The notes under the pieces: model-generated | Seen by the model: the letters and a program-made list of their open reading frames with translations, nothing else | Database searches by the model: none | What the model was told of the DNA's origin: nothing | Source: Strongyloides papillosus | Lineage: Eukaryota; Nematoda; Chromadorea; Rhabditida; Strongyloididae | Assembly: GCA_005656395.1 (NCBI GenBank) | Contig: SRSI01000056.1 | Span: 248,001 to 312,000, forward strand | Length of the DNA stretch: 64,000 bases | Direction of reading: 5' to 3' | In this document: positions 1 to 12,567 of the stretch, piece after piece | Layout of the letters: each line of letters opens with the position of its first letter | Numbering within the stretch: position 1 is the stretch's first letter | Made by a program: the position numbers and the translations under genes

Positions 1-1769
1 CTGCGCATATACGTTAAACAGTTATGAAGATGAAGAGTATTTATAAAATACTATATTATTTTAGATGCTTATAACTTTTTAGTTCAAAAATTTATTTTTT
101 AACATTTTTTAAATTCTAAATTTAATTGTTTAGAGTTCTTTTTGTATTTTCAACTTTTCTGTTAAAGTTTTCTTGATTATAAACTAATTTTATTATCGCT
201 TTTGCAATAAACATAATTTAAAATGAGAATTATTTTGCTATAAACAAAAATTAAGTTTTTATTGTAGTTTAAAATAGTTATTTTAGAAATTTATCTATGT
301 TCTTTATAATTATTAAAAAATCTTTATATTTGATCCCTTTTCCATTACTGGTAAATATTTAAGAATTTTAAAAAATTTAGTTAAATTTATAATAAAGTAA
401 TACTTTTATGTACAGAGATTTACTTTTTTGTCAGATACTTTTTCTATCGTAAAAATTAAAAGAATAATAATAAATTAGTGAAATGTTTTTAAATCTACTT
501 TTATGTTGCATTTATCAAGGTAATAAAATTTGAAAGATATAAAATAATAAAGAAATATTTAAGAAACAAATAAATGCAAATTAAATATAATTTACATTAT
601 CAAGAAATTCTGTTTGATTTCTATTATAGCAAAAGTATAATATAAATATTTTAAGTAATGTTACCAACAAAATATAGCACACGTATGTATAAAAATTACA
701 TTCCAAATTACAATATAATATTTGTACTTTAGTTATGATAATACGATTTTATGTGTTTGAGTACATGTAAATATATATTCACTGTTCCACGTTAAAAAGT
801 AAGAAACTATTCATTTTAATCTAGAAACAAAGTTAAAATTAAAAAACCTGTAGTTTTTCGTTATACCTTTTTTATGATTTTCTAAATTATGTAATTAATT
901 ACAAAATATGCAAATTATCTAATTTATAATGTTAGATCAAATTTAAGCCTTCTGATTAGATTCGACTGGATGTTTTTTTAAAAAGACGGCTTTTTTTAGT
1001 TCTTTGTGATAATTATTTAAATAATCCTTTTATTTCATAATCAAATGACATAAATTGTGTTTATTAGTGTACACTTGCTATTGTTTTTATATTTATTATA
1101 AATTACATTAAATATTTTTATTAATATAATTTCTATACAAAATAGTCTTTACGATAGTATACTTATCTGAAAACACAATTTTTTCTTTAAAGTGAAAATG
1201 GAGATAACCCAACCGACATTGGGAAAGGAAATAAGTCATAATAAAATTAATTAAGAGTTAATAATTCCTATATGTTCTTTTTATCATGTGTTAATTGTTT
1301 TCTTTTGTAGGTTAATACACCAATAAAAATTTTACTTTAATTTACCAGAAAATTATTTTTGAAAATCAACATAAAAAAGTCTTACATTTTTTTTGTATAA
1401 AATAATTTTTAATAAATTACCAATAAATGGATATTAAATTTTTTGTAGTTATACGAAGTTTGAGTAAAGCATTCAATCTTATCATAGTAGATTAATTTAA
1501 ATTATTGATTAAATTCTTTTTTATTTGAATTTTTATGTCACAAAATAATGCATACAGACTAAAGCCTATAATTTCTATGAATAATGATTTTGAGATATTG
1601 CATTTAAAACAAATTGAATCATTAAATGGGAAAATGATATAATAAAAAGTAATAAGTATTAAAAGATATTATTAAGAAAAAGCAAAGCATTTTATTGATT
1701 GAAATTCATCATTAGGTAAATAATAATTTAACCGATATTTCTATTGATCTTTTTTTGAGTTTAATATAT
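1..1769. other. AT-rich intergenic, no gene seen
   Basis: No convincing reading frame, RNA gene or intact repeat is visible. A short stretch near 1312-1337 resembles the 3' end of the LTR that starts at 1775 (GTTAATACAC followed by an A/T run ending TTTTACT), so it may be a decayed LTR fragment; this is weak. Confidence 0.6.
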
Positions 1770-1774
1770 AATCA

Positions 1775-1936
1775 AGCTAAAAGAAAAGTTAAATTCCGAG
1801 AAGAATTCCTGTAATCATGAATTTAACGTATTAAATAAAGTACAATTTAATCAAATAATAATTATTATGTTATCATTTTTATTATATATTAATTTTTTAT
1901 AATTTTAGTTAATACACAAACAAGAAAATTTTTACT
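1775..1936 (+). repeat. 5' LTR of the gypsy-type element
   Basis: 162 bases, beginning AGCTAAAAG and ending TTTTTACT, matching 7522-7682. It holds an AATAAAG that could serve as polyadenylation signal. The ends are AG...CT, not the usual TG...CA. No clear primer-binding site follows it. Confidence 0.85.
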
Positions 1937-2080
1937 TTCTTCTGGGCATATTAGAAAGTTAAATTTTGGGTTTATTTTTTGGAGTTTTATATAATACTAG
2001 GATCAAGGTAGGGGTTACTGAGGTACCTTAATTTTTACTGGGAAAAGGTGAAAGTAATCTAAGGAAATTGTGAAGAGTAT

Positions 2081-4353
2081 TTGAATCAAAACGTTATATT
2101 TTATAAGTTGATGAGTATACATTTATCTGAAAGTGATAAATTGAAATTTGTTGAATTAAAATCGATAGTCGAACAATTAGAGTTAACGATACCTGAAGAG
2201 GTGCTAATGGCTAATTTAGATATTGCAAACTATAACAAACATTCTAAGAAAATTAAGAAATTGAAATCTTTACAATTAATTAGTGCAGAATCTACCGTAC
2301 CTCTTGTAGAAGAGATTCGCTCGACAAATATTTTAGAAACAAAAGTAAGATTTGGAAGAATGTCTGAACAAATTACTTCCACAAATACTACTTGGACTGC
2401 TTTGGCCAACCCAGCGCATGGTGGACAAAATATCTAATGCAGATCTGCATAAGACGTCTATCTAATGCAGATCTGCCGAAATATTCGTAAGATAACGTCA
2501 TCTGCCGCAGATCTGCATAAGATATTTGTAAGATGTATATGTACGTAAGATAGGTTGTCTTATGCAGATCTGCACAAGATATTCGTAAGACGGTTTGTAA
2601 GATGATGTCATCTGCCGCAGATCTGTATAAGATATTTGTAAGATAAAAATTACTACAAAATTTTTAAAGTAAAAGGGGTATTTTAGTGTAATGGATTGCT
2701 TTCTTAACGGTTACGGCTTAAATTTTTATGTTTTTTTAAGTTTTTGAATATCAATTTATATTTTTAACAACGTTATTTAATAACTTAACAAATTAAAGGA
2801 AAATAGTCTAACAGCAATCGTCAGTACAACTAACAGTATTAATTTTGCTTTAGTTGTGTACGACAAAATTTATTGCTTTTTACATTAATAAATGGTTTAC
2901 TTGTATCAATTAATCATAAAAAATAATTATTTACCAATTATTTTTTCATTTAACTACAATAGTTTAATTAATTACAATTTTTGTTCAAATCTTTAGCAAA
3001 AAATGAATGCTGCATAAAATTTTTTAAATTCTACAAACTACTTGTAAATATGGATAATTATTGTTATAAATTAAAAAAATATCCCCTGTAGCACGCAAAA
3101 TGCTTTATTTGACTTTTTAAAAAGAGGGTATCTAGAAGATTTTTCATTTATTTTAATAAAATATTAACTGATTGTACAAATATAACAGTTAAGATACTAA
3201 TATTAGATAAATTTTATTGTCGCGAAATACATCATATTTTAGTTCCAAATATTCCTAGCCATAGTAGCTTAGTTGATTAAGTATAGATTTACATGTTAGA
3301 TATAAGTTTAGAAACTAGGTTGACATGTGTTCGGGCCCCGTCGTAGGTTGTTAGATCAGGTGTATTAGATTAAGTGAATTGCATTACCATTATAGGTTGC
3401 TAGGTAGGTGTAGATGAGTTGTAGGATTTAAGAGTTGAGGAAGTTAGTGGTTTCGGTGTGGTAAAAAGTTAAAGGATGACAGTAGTTTTGTTTTGCCAGA
3501 TGACTATCTTGTGCAGATCTGCGGTTGTCTTATGCAGATCTGCTGTATAGAACAGATGCATCTTGTGCAGATCTGCATTAGACGACCCCATCTACCATGC
3601 GCTGGGAAGGTATTTGATTCTAAGAAAGAATTATTTTCACAATTTTTAAAGAAGTTAAGTAATGCTATGAAAATTGACTCTATAGAGGATGAACATATTA
3701 AATTACTTTTATTAAAGGCCAAGTTAGACACTGATTCAGGATTTAGATTAGATAGACATGAAGAGGAAAAGTGTGATCTCACCTTCGATGAGACTGTTGA
3801 ATTTTTGAACGAAGTTTATGATGGAGATAGATCCCGGAATATGGCGGCTATAAAAGCTGAGAAATATAAAATTAATACTGATAAAATCTATGAAAGTTTG
3901 GTTGAATATCATGATCTGTTAAGAGCTTCTTTGGATGGAATAGACAAATTAACTAAAAAACGTACAATAAAGACTCAATTGAGAAATAAGTTGAGTTTTA
4001 ACAATGTCTTAAAAACTAGGATGTTAGATAGATATGAATGACATAAAGATTTCTGTGATTTAGCTATGGATATTTCAGATTATTGGTCTAGTGTTAACAA
4101 TAAGAAGGGAAAAGGTAAGTAACAATTTAATGATTATACTAGTGATAGTTTATCTAATAAGAGTTTCGACATCTCCCGAGTACAATGCCACAAATGTAAG
4201 AGTTACGGTCATTATGCCAACGAGTGTGATAATAAGCGTCATGATGAAATTAAAATAGAAGAAAGGAAAGATCTTTACACAAAACCCAAAACAGTTTCAA
4301 GTGTTGCTGTCAACCATACTCTTGAGGATAAATCTGAGGTTAATAAGATCCTT
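2081..4353 (+). pseudogene. gag of the gypsy-type element, interrupted
   Basis: Structural-protein region, split in two. The first part (to 2409) and the second (from 3609) are separated by a palindrome-rich DNA element with a two-base target duplication. Without the insertion the reading frame runs through the junction. The second part continues in the same frame across two stop codons (TGA 4039-4041, TAA 4120-4122) to a zinc knuckle near 4188-4232 with spacing C-x2-C-x4-H-x4-C (CHKCKSYGHYANEC), the nucleic-acid-binding motif of retroelement nucleocapsids. The upstream start is unclear; an ATG lies at 2111. The call rests on position, the zinc knuckle and the pol genes that follow. Confidence 0.75.
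2410..3606. mobile_element. CCCAGYGC-end DNA element with GCAGATCTGC palindrome arrays
   Basis: A 1197-bp insertion in gag. Its ends are inverted repeats: CCCAGCGCATGGTGGA at 2410-2425 and the complement of CCCAGCGCATGGTAGA at the right end. It is flanked by AA at 2408-2409 and 3607-3608, and removing the element plus one AA leaves the gag frame open, which fixes the boundaries. Both flanks inside the ends carry clusters of the perfect 10-bp palindrome GCAGATCTGC: four exact copies and one near copy on the left (2439-2630), three on the right (3514-3577). The centre is AT-rich with no transposase frame, so it is probably non-autonomous. The superfamily is not recognised. Confidence 0.8.
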
Positions 4354-5139
4354 GTGTATGATAATCCAAATCCATTAATTATATTGAATCTCCAAATTGG
4401 TCAAGAACATGTAGATACTCTTATAGATAGTGGTAGTACTGTTACGTTAATGGCAATGAGAAAATTCAGAAATTTATTGAAGAATGGTGATATTGAATTG
4501 AAATATACCGATGTTATTTTAGTTAGAGCTTTTGGGAATGAGACTATTCCCATTGGGAAAATTGTTACAGATGTTGTATTTGAACAAATGAAGCATACTA
4601 TTGAAATTTTGATTGTTCCTGATTTAAGTTATGATATGATTCTTGGTATCAAGGAAATTAAGTTGTTTAATGTGTTGAATATACCAAATGAATATTTTAT
4701 GGAAAGAGTTGAAAATGATTATAAACAGAATAAAGCTGAAAGTCACGCAATTACTCTTATGATTAAAGATGTCAATGCTACATCTGAATTGGAAGTTAGT
4801 AATGAATTGGTACTTAATGAAGTTAGAAAGTCGTTTCCTCAAGTTGATAAAGTCTTAAGTTTGAATTCAAATGATATCGGAAAATTTATACACAAAGTTG
4901 CGAAGATAGAATGGGATACTTCTATGCCACACTCATATATACCATATAAATATCCAGTTTACCAAACAGAAATAGGACAATACTTAATTAAAGAAATGTT
5001 TAAGGCTGATATTTTGGAAATTGGGTATGTAAAATATTTACACAATATTATTATCGTAAGAAAACATTGTAACGAAAATGTAGATGATATCGAAAATAAA
5101 GATACTCCAAAAGAAGATGACTTAAATTTAAATGTTTAG
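4354..5139 (+). pseudogene. retrotransposon aspartic protease region
   Basis: The reading frame holds a retropepsin-like segment with the active-site triplet D-S-G in TLIDSGSTVTLM, followed by a hydrophobic L-G pattern (YDMILGIKEIKLF) expected for the second half of the protease fold. It then runs into the linker ahead of reverse transcriptase, including a proline-rich stretch typical of the start of the RT domain. The downstream RT lies in another frame, overlapping this one by eight bases near 5132; this may be a decay frameshift or the original frame change, and cannot be decided from one copy. Confidence 0.8.
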
Positions 5140-6250
5140 AATTGTGGTTGATTTAAGAAGTTTGAATAAAATGTGTAAGAAAATTGAAATGCCTGGGTTA
5201 AGAATTGAATCTTTAATTCCTCTTTCAGAGAAATCGACAAGATTTATCTCAATTGATTTATGTCAAAGTTTTCATCAATTTGAACTGATGGAGGAAGACC
5301 GTTTATTTTTTGGAATCGCGTATCCCGGTATGCCCAGTTTACGTTTCAAAAAGTTACCACAAGGCTTTATTAATTCTCCTGCATACATGAAATATCTTTT
5401 AAAAAGAGAAATTAATGCTGATTTATTACAACTATACTATGATGATGGTATTCGTGGAACAGACACAAATTTAACCGGACACTTTCAAGTAGTGGAACAA
5501 ATATTAAGGAAATTTGGTGACTGTAACTTGAAAATTAAGGCTAGTAAAAGCTTATTTTTTGCTCGAAAACTACAGGTACTTGGTTTTGAGATTAGTGAAT
5601 ATGGAGCCGAACCCGGTAATCCTGCTAGAAATATTATGCGACATTATAAAACACCAAAATCAGCTAATGATGTCCGCCGATTTTTAGGCTTTATATCCTA
5701 CTATAGGCGATTTTTACTAAAACTTGGACTTCTACTACAACCTATAACTAGATTATTGAAAAAAGGTGTTGACTTTTTATGAAATAATGAGTGTAGTGGA
5801 AATTTTACTGTCATTAAAGAATTATTATTAAACAATCCAAGATTATACACAGAAGTTAAAGAAGAACCTCTGATGATTAACACTGATGCTAGTTTTGAAG
5901 ATTTCGGAGGGTGTTTATATCAAATAATAAACAATCAATTTCAACCATTACTTTTTTGGAGTGCCTCGAGAAGACATAATGTTAGAATAAGGAGTGCTAT
6001 CTATCTTGAATTACAGGGAGTCATTGAATTTTTTAGAGATAATCGTCATAGAATAATAGAGAAGAATGTTAAACACTGGTTTTTAGATAACAAGAGTGCC
6101 GTCACTATACTGAATTCAGGAAATACTGATGACGAGAGATTGGTTAGTTGGTTGAGTGAACTACTACCAAATATCAGGTATTTTCACATTTCGGGCAGTA
6201 CGAACTATGTTGCAGATAGCTTATCACGGGACATAGAACATACTAATACA
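5132..6250 (+). pseudogene. reverse transcriptase and RNase H region (pol), broken
   Basis: The first 216 codons carry conserved RT blocks: IDLCQSFHQFELMEED, the LPQGFINSPAYM block, and YYDD in place of the commoner YLDD/YIDD catalytic motif, then LGFEIS. A TGA at 5780-5782 interrupts the frame, which continues unchanged into RNase H: NTDASFEDFGG (first catalytic Asp), LELQGV (Glu), and WFLDNKSAV (second Asp). The domain order RT then RNase H directly before integrase is diagnostic of Ty3/gypsy. The stop makes the polyprotein non-functional in this copy. Confidence 0.85.
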
Positions 6251-7519
6251 ATCAACTTAAACCTATGGGAGGGTGAGTATAAAAATATTGAAAATTCAAA
6301 AAACAACTTAATTAATGTTATCAAAGAGACTAAAAAGTACAGAGGAAGACCAAAGAAAAAATTGTATAAAAATGTTAGTTTTGATCCGAAAGATGAAGAA
6401 AGTATTGACGAAAAGAATTTAACAGAAAGTCAAAAAGGATATATTAAAGAATTGCATGAAAAGGGACATTTTTGTTATCAAAAGATATATCACTTGCTTA
6501 ATTGTAAATTTAAAGAGAGTAAAATAAAGATTGCTAGAAAAGAGTTAAAAAAGGTAATTAAAGACTGTAAAAGTTGCTTGAAAGTTAATATTGGTAGATC
6601 TAAAAAGAAAAGAATTACTATGAAAGTTACTGGCCCTAGAGCAGTTATGAATCTGGATATTGCAGGACCGTTTATTAATCAAAGAGGAATTAGTTGTGGA
6701 AAGAAAAAATATTTTATTTCTTTGGTAGATTATTATTCCAAAAATATTTTTGCTACATTCACAAACTCTCTTAAATCTGTAAAAATCGCTGAAGTTATTG
6801 CTAAAACAATTAATGACAAACAACCTATTGTAATCAAATGTGATAATGCCAAATATTTTTCACAAATTGAATTTAATCTGAAAGTTGAATTAGTTAAAAT
6901 GTTAAGTAATGAAGAATTGTCAAAAATAGTCAAAGAAATGAATATCGATGTTGAAAAATTAAACAAAATGAAATTATTAGATATTATTTTGGACGATGAA
7001 ATATTAAGAAATAAAACTTTTGATAAATTAAGATTTAAGAAAATAGTATTTGGCTCCCCATATCACTCAAAGTCAAACGGAAATGTTAAAAGAAGTATTA
7101 GAACTTTTGAAGAGTCTCTTTCCAAACGGTTAATTGATAAAATAGATAGGAAAGAAGAAAAATTAGTTACTTAAGAGGATCTAGATACAATTTGTAAACA
7201 ATATAATAAGTCATTCCATGCAGGTATTAAAAATACTCCAGACGTTTTATTTTCTGAAGAAGATGGAGATTGTGTTATGGAAGAGACTGAAATCACGGAT
7301 ATCGTTGATGGAGAAATTTATGTTAAGAAAAAACCCTTTTTAATCAATAAATTAGAAAAAAGATATGTTACTGTAAACGCTAAGGATGGTCAAGTTACTA
7401 AAGTTGATAATAAAATCTTTTTTGGTTCTAAAGAAGCTAGATTTATTGACCATGTAAAGTTCCCCAAAGGATTTTTTAAGAACGTTAATGGAGATGAAAA
7501 ATCATTACCTATGGGTGAA
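6251..7519 (+). pseudogene. retrotransposon integrase region, catalytic Glu lost
   Basis: An H-x-H/C-x2-C type zinc-binding N-terminus (HEKGHFC ... CKSC) leads into the catalytic core. The first Asp is in NLDIAGPF and the second in KCDNAKYF. The segment that normally reads NG-x-x-E-R reads NGNVKR, so the third acidic residue of the D,D,E triad has become Lys. A TAA at 7172-7174 cuts the frame, which continues to about 7519, just short of the 3' LTR. Both defects argue that this copy could not integrate on its own. Confidence 0.8.
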
Positions 7520-7521
7520 TG

Positions 7522-7682
7522 AGCTAAAAGAAAAGTTAATTCATGGAAAGAATTCCTGTAATCATGGATTAACTTATTAAATAAAGTATAATTTAATTAA
7601 ATAATAATTATTATTTTATCATTTTTACTATATATTAATTTTTTATAATTTTAGTTAATACACAAACAATAGAATTTTTACT
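7522..7682 (+). repeat. 3' LTR of the gypsy-type element
   Basis: 161 bases matching 1775-1936 end to end with about a dozen or more differences, followed by the AATCA target duplication. The sequence just upstream is only weakly purine-rich, so no strong polypurine tract is called. Confidence 0.85.
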
Positions 7683-8315
7683 AATCAAATTAGTGAATTT
7701 CTTGAAGAGATTTCTTATAAATTTTAACCTTCCAGTTAATTTCAATAAATATTTTTATCCTTTTTATTTAGGTTATATTCACGATAATAAAAATAATAAA
7801 TGCAGTAAAATATACAAAATTATTATCAAATTATTTTCTAAAAAGTATTATATAAAGTGGCCTAGGTAAGACTTTTTAGATATTCACATTAATAATCTTA
7901 CTAATTTTTGAAATACAAATGTGATATTATAGTTATAGTGTAGCCAAAATACAAATACATATCATTATTTACTATAGGTCCCATAAAGAAATCTACACTC
8001 TAAGCGGAGTTATAGATTATCAAAATTTTAATACATCTATTGACTACAAATTAATGTAACTTCGTGATATGGAAAAGTAATATTTTGATTGTTACTAATT
8101 ATGGAAAAACATTTCTCCTTCCTGCTATTTCTATAATATTATAAATATGAAAATTTAAAAATTAAGATTTAAAAAAGAAAAAATGAATGAAAATTTAAAT
8201 ATTTTAAATTTAAATGTTTTAAATATATATTCAAATATATTATTATTTCACGATTATAAATAAGCATGTTTTCTCTTAATAAAATTAATTGTGCTTCACA
8301 TTTATTTGTGTTTAA
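7683..8315. other. AT-rich spacer, nothing recognised
   Basis: No gene or repeat is supported. The 3' portion of the copia-type relic that begins at 8316 might have lain here, but no coding trace remains. Confidence 0.5.
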
Positions 8316-9281
8316 TTAGCTGTAATTTCTAAACAGAGTACCAGCTTTATTTACCTGTACTTTGGAATCATCAGCTGTTTTCAAGATCATGGGAGAAATG
8401 TTTTTGATATTCTTTAAGAAGTGTAGATTTGAGAATGCATGAACACTTGAGCCTGAATCCAGTATAACTAAGTTTGAGTTGCCTTTATCAAGAATGGTAT
8501 TACAGATCCATTCGTTGTCGACTATGATGAATACACCAAAATATTCGTCAGAATTATTTTCTTTTTCATCAGAATCATAATCATCGACATACTGATTTCG
8601 ATGTTCGTATTTCTTAGAAGGATATTGATGAGCAAAATGTTCAAAACCTCTACAATTATAACATTTCTTAGTGCCAATATCCGATGATTTTTTTGAATAA
8701 TCTTTTTTAACGTACATAGTTGATTCTTCAATATTTTCATTGAGACTTGTCATATGTAGAAGTCGTTGTTGAATTACTTTTAACTCAGCATCCATTTATA
8801 GTGAAGATATAAAGAATCCATAAGATTGGGGTAAAGTAGCAAGGATAATGTGTGTTACCTCTTTATCAGTGATAGGTTGACACAATTTCTTTAACTGTAA
8901 AATTATTTTGTTCGTTTCAGTGATCAGGTCTGTAACGTTCGTAAAATTTTGACAGTACAGCTTTCTTTTAAAGCCAATAATCTGTGTTAATACTAGTTTG
9001 TTAAATCTCCCGTCAATAGCATCTAAGAGATCATACATGTCATCGTAAATCGCGTAGTCCAACTTGATATCCTCACACATACTTAGGATGACAAGTTTGC
9101 AAACATAATCAAGTATTTTAACTTTCAGATCTGTGGATTTTTCAGAAGGAACAGAGAGTGCCTCCAAAAACAACAGTACATCAGTTTTCCACAAAAGAGA
9201 GTCATCTTGGCCAGACAATTTTGTCGCAAAGAGATGCTTAAAAATACCCAATGCCTCCGATTGTTTTGGATATGATGACAT
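8316..9281 (-). pseudogene. Ty1/copia-type gag with start of protease, truncated relic
   Basis: The minus-strand frame from ATG at 9281 resembles copia gag: an N-terminal helical capsid-like region with W-x-T-D (LLWKTDVLLFLEAL), FKRKLY and the ILATLPQSY segment seen in many Ty1/copia Gag proteins. TAA at 8796-8798 interrupts it, and the same frame continues with a zinc knuckle whose last Cys has become Tyr (CYNCRGFEHFAHQY), then the protease active-site segment LVILDSGSSVHAF. The frame ends soon after the protease; integrase, RT and RNase H are absent, and no flanking LTR pair was found. It is a 5' fragment of a dead element. Confidence 0.75.
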
Positions 9282-10133
9282 TTTGAACCAGTAATCAAAA
9301 TTAGTAATGTTAATATAAAATACTAAAGTTAAAATTTTATTTAAGCTGGTGTGTAACCTATAATAAATACAAACATGAATATATATTTAAAAGGGAACAC
9401 ACTATAACAATAATTATGAAATGATGGGGAATGGTGGGGAATGATAAAATGAATATTATATGATAAAACATGATAAAATTATACAGTAAAACAGATCCTG
9501 ACTAATTCGTGTCAAGAGATATTTATGAATATATCTGACTCTAATATAATAAAAAGTTAACACTGAGATAAAAGATTTCACACAGAAATAAAAAAACTCA
9601 CACAGATCTGTACACGAAGTAAATCTTCTTTTTCACGTTGATAGGTGCCACATAGTTAATAAAAAAAATATACCACTTATATCACGCACTCAGTCTCATA
9701 ATCTGTTAAATAAAATAACTTTTATTTATAAAAAGAGTGAAAAGATAAAAAGAAAACATCCACCTATATATATATTTTATGTCATCATTAATCATTATTC
9801 CAACAGTCGCAAATCAAGAAAATGCAAATTTTAATAGGTGGAAAAAATTCATTACATTTTACACAAAAATGCTTTCCATTTTTTTTGTGTGTAGTTTACT
9901 GCTCTCATGTGAAAACAATTAATTTATTTATACCAAATTGATTTTTATTTTACCTTAAATTAATTTTTAGACAATTAATAATTAGAAATGACACAAAAAT
10001 AGAAATAATTTCTTTAGAAAATTATTACAAAGTTATTAGTGCAAATAATTATTAAAGAAAAATGTCTTAGCTTTTTGGATTTTTTTTATTATTCAGAAAA
10101 TGTATTTTCTTAAAATACTTCTTCTCTAACAAA
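9282..10133. other. AT-rich spacer between copia relic and transthyretin-like gene
   Basis: No gene is visible. If the copia-type element had a 5' LTR it should lie here (upstream of its gag on the minus strand), but no partner copy exists in the window to define it. A short G-rich direct repeat (GATGGGGAATGGTGGGGAAT) lies at about 9423-9442. Confidence 0.5.
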
Positions 10134-10607
10134 CTATGTTTTAATTTTTGGTAGTTTTAGATCAATTATTCCAAAATAATAGAAATAATCATTGTTAAAA
10201 TCAGTTAAATATTTTGCTTCTACATTCGATTTTTGTTGTAATGTCTGGTTACAGTAATAATAAAAATTAGCATAAAAACCTTTTAAATAATTAAGTAAAT
10301 TTTTTTTATTGTATTTTTATTTACCTGTTTTAGATGGCGATTCTGAATATAAATAATGAATAAAAGAATATTTTCTACAATCTGCAGTAAGATTCGTTTC
10401 GGTGTGTTTCTCATTCTCGTATAGTTTTATTGTTATATCTTTACCTTTAAATTTAGTTTCACAAGGTGTACAGAGAAAATATCCAAAGACATAAACATTG
10501 TTTTTCTGCAATCTTTTTTCTCTTCTAGCACTTTCAGATATCGAAATAATATTTATAAGTATTAAAATAATAAGTATAAATACTATCAATGATTTAAAAA
10601 ATGTCAT
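10134..10607 (-). CDS. transthyretin-like (TTR-like) secreted protein, two exons
   Basis: Small secreted protein of the nematode transthyretin-like family; members are extracellular, and a few serve as signals or lipid/bridging factors. Exon 1 is 10607-10325, exon 2 10279-10134; the 45-base intron (GTAAAT...AAAAG) sits in phase 1 and the frame stays open, giving about 142 residues. A strongly hydrophobic signal peptide fills residues 1-25. The following VYVFGYFLCTPC...DITIKLYENE matches the family pattern of a first beta strand with G-x-L-x-C and a V-K-L-Y-E strand. The C-terminal half is divergent and lacks the usual D-x-x-G-x-F box in recognisable form. The family call is therefore moderate, while the gene structure is well supported by the open second exon. 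Confidence 0.65.
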
Positions 10608-10920
10608 TTAGAAATATTTTACTTTAAAAATTTGAGAATAAAATTCTCTTTAATACTTGAAATTGTTATACAAAATTTTTAACAAACACGTAAAAAATCA
10701 AAGCACAATAAATATTGATATTATTTTACTGCACATAAAAAAATATCAATTTTTTTAAAAATTAGATTTCCATTAAATAAATAAAATATATGTGATTTTG
10801 CCCAATTTTGATTTGTACTAAAAAGTAAAAACAATCTATTACAAAGTATGGTGAAGTTATTGTTCGACTTAATTACAGCAAAATATAACATAAATTTAAT
10901 AAAATAAAAGCTTGCAAGTA
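10608..10920. other. upstream region of the TTR-like gene
   Basis: AT-rich, about 300 bases up to the long inverted-repeat element. No clear TATA motif or repeat is singled out. Confidence 0.5.
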
Positions 10921-12567
10921 CACGAGATTTACTATCCCTGATTTAATAAACTTAAATTAACAAATATGCTAGAGTTTTAATTTATTTAGTAAATCAGGCA
11001 TAAAAAAGTAAAAAATAGTTTACTTTTAAAAAAATTAATATATTAATATTTTTAATAACTTTAAACAGTTAATTGATATTAATTTCTGAATAAACTAATA
11101 GTTTTGAATAATCGAAAAATAAGGAAACTCAATGATATCAAATATATTTATACTTATAACTTTTTTAAATACTATGTTGTTTATTTATTAATAAAATTTG
11201 TTTTTTGCAATTCTATACTACCACTTTTTTATATTGTTATTATTACAATAGTTTTGATAGTTTTAGTAGTTCAATTTGATTAATTTGACTAAGATTTCAT
11301 ACAACGAATGTTTGTGATAGTGTCAATTGTTTACAAAATTTAATATATGTAAAATGCTATAGATTATGTATATTAACAACATAAATAATTGATGACTCTG
11401 CAAAATAAAAATATGAATACATTGAAATGTTAATTTATTAATTAATATGGAACGTAAAAATTTATATATGAAGTGCTAAAAGCAACAATATCTTACAAAT
11501 TTTGATTATTTATAATTTTTATTTAACCAGTGAAGGCTTTGCATCTTCATGCCTTTGTTTAACATTTTAACATATTCTACTTTGATTTTTTTAATAAAAA
11601 TATTCACCACTCTTTGATTCTTAATTGAGGTAATTATCAATTAATCTTAGTGATATTAATTTACCCTCTTATTCTGGCGTTAAGATTTTCAAATGAGCCA
11701 TTATTTACTTTATTTTGTTAACTTTCAAAATATTATTTGAAACAAACCTAAAAAAATTATTTCAAAAAGAGGTGTTATTTGAAAATGATTTGATCTATAG
11801 TAACTGAAACGTTTTGGTACCTGTTTTCAGCGCTAAGTCAAAAAATAGATCTATTAACTTTTTAACAAGAAAATGAGTTAAGTTTAAAAAGAGTTATGAT
11901 ATAGAAAAAGTTAATTTTCTTATCTTTTGTTATGGATATGCCATTTAAACTTATAAAATAATAGTTATTTTTACTAAAAAATATTTATTCATTAGAAATT
12001 TAAGACTTCATATATTTGTATTTAAAATTCTTACGTTTCATATCAATTAATAAATTAACGTTTCAATATATTTACATTTCAATTTTGGAATGTCTTCAAT
12101 TATTTATGTTGTTAGTATACATACTTTATAGCATTTTAAATATATTAAATTTTGTAAACAGTTGACACTATTACAAATATTCGTTGTATGAAATTTTAGT
12201 TAAATTAATCAAATTGAACTACTAAAACTATTAAAACTATTGTAATAATAACAATATAAAAAAGTGGTAGTATAGAATTGCAAAAAACAAATTATATTAA
12301 TAGATAAACAACATAGTATTTAAAAAAGTCATAAGTATAAATATATTTGATATCATTGAGTTTCCTTATTTTTCGATTATTCAAAACTATTAGTTTATTC
12401 AGAAATTAAAGTCAATTAACTGTTTAAAGTTATTAAAAATATTAATATATTAATTTTTTTAAAGGTAAACTATTTTTTACTTTTTGATGCTTGATTTACT
12501 AAATAAATTAAAACTCTAGCATATTTGTTACTTTAAGTTTATTGAATCAGGGATAGTAAATCGCGTG
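10921..12567. mobile_element. long inverted-repeat (foldback-type) element
   Basis: Two arms of about 560 bases, 10921-11483 and about 12000-12567, are inverted copies of each other at roughly 90 percent identity by eye. They begin CACGNGATTTACTATCCCTG and are flanked on both sides by TA (10919-10920 and 12568-12569), the usual target duplication of Tc1/mariner-type elements. The roughly 515-bp centre has no transposase frame. A transcript across it would fold into a very long hairpin, a potential source of double-stranded RNA; this is inference. The family is not recognised. Confidence 0.75.

Larger units (their letters stand above)
1775..7682 (+). mobile_element. Ty3/gypsy-type LTR retrotransposon, degenerate
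   Basis: A complete but dead LTR element of about 5.9 kb. Two matching repeats (1775-1936 and 7522-7682) bound it, and the five bases AATCA occur directly on both sides (1770-1774 and 7683-7687), a target duplication of the size expected for this class. Inside, in order, are gag with a CCHC zinc knuckle, an aspartic protease with DSG, reverse transcriptase with YYDD, RNase H and integrase, which is the Ty3/gypsy order. In-frame stops at 4039-4041, 4120-4122, 5780-5782 and 7172-7174, a frame change near 5132 and a DNA-element insertion in gag show it is inactive. The LTRs differ at roughly a tenth of positions, so the insertion is not recent. Confidence 0.9.

Noticed and set aside
3504..3782. 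Minus-strand frame over the gag/element junction
   Set aside because: Shadow of gag and the palindrome array in another frame.
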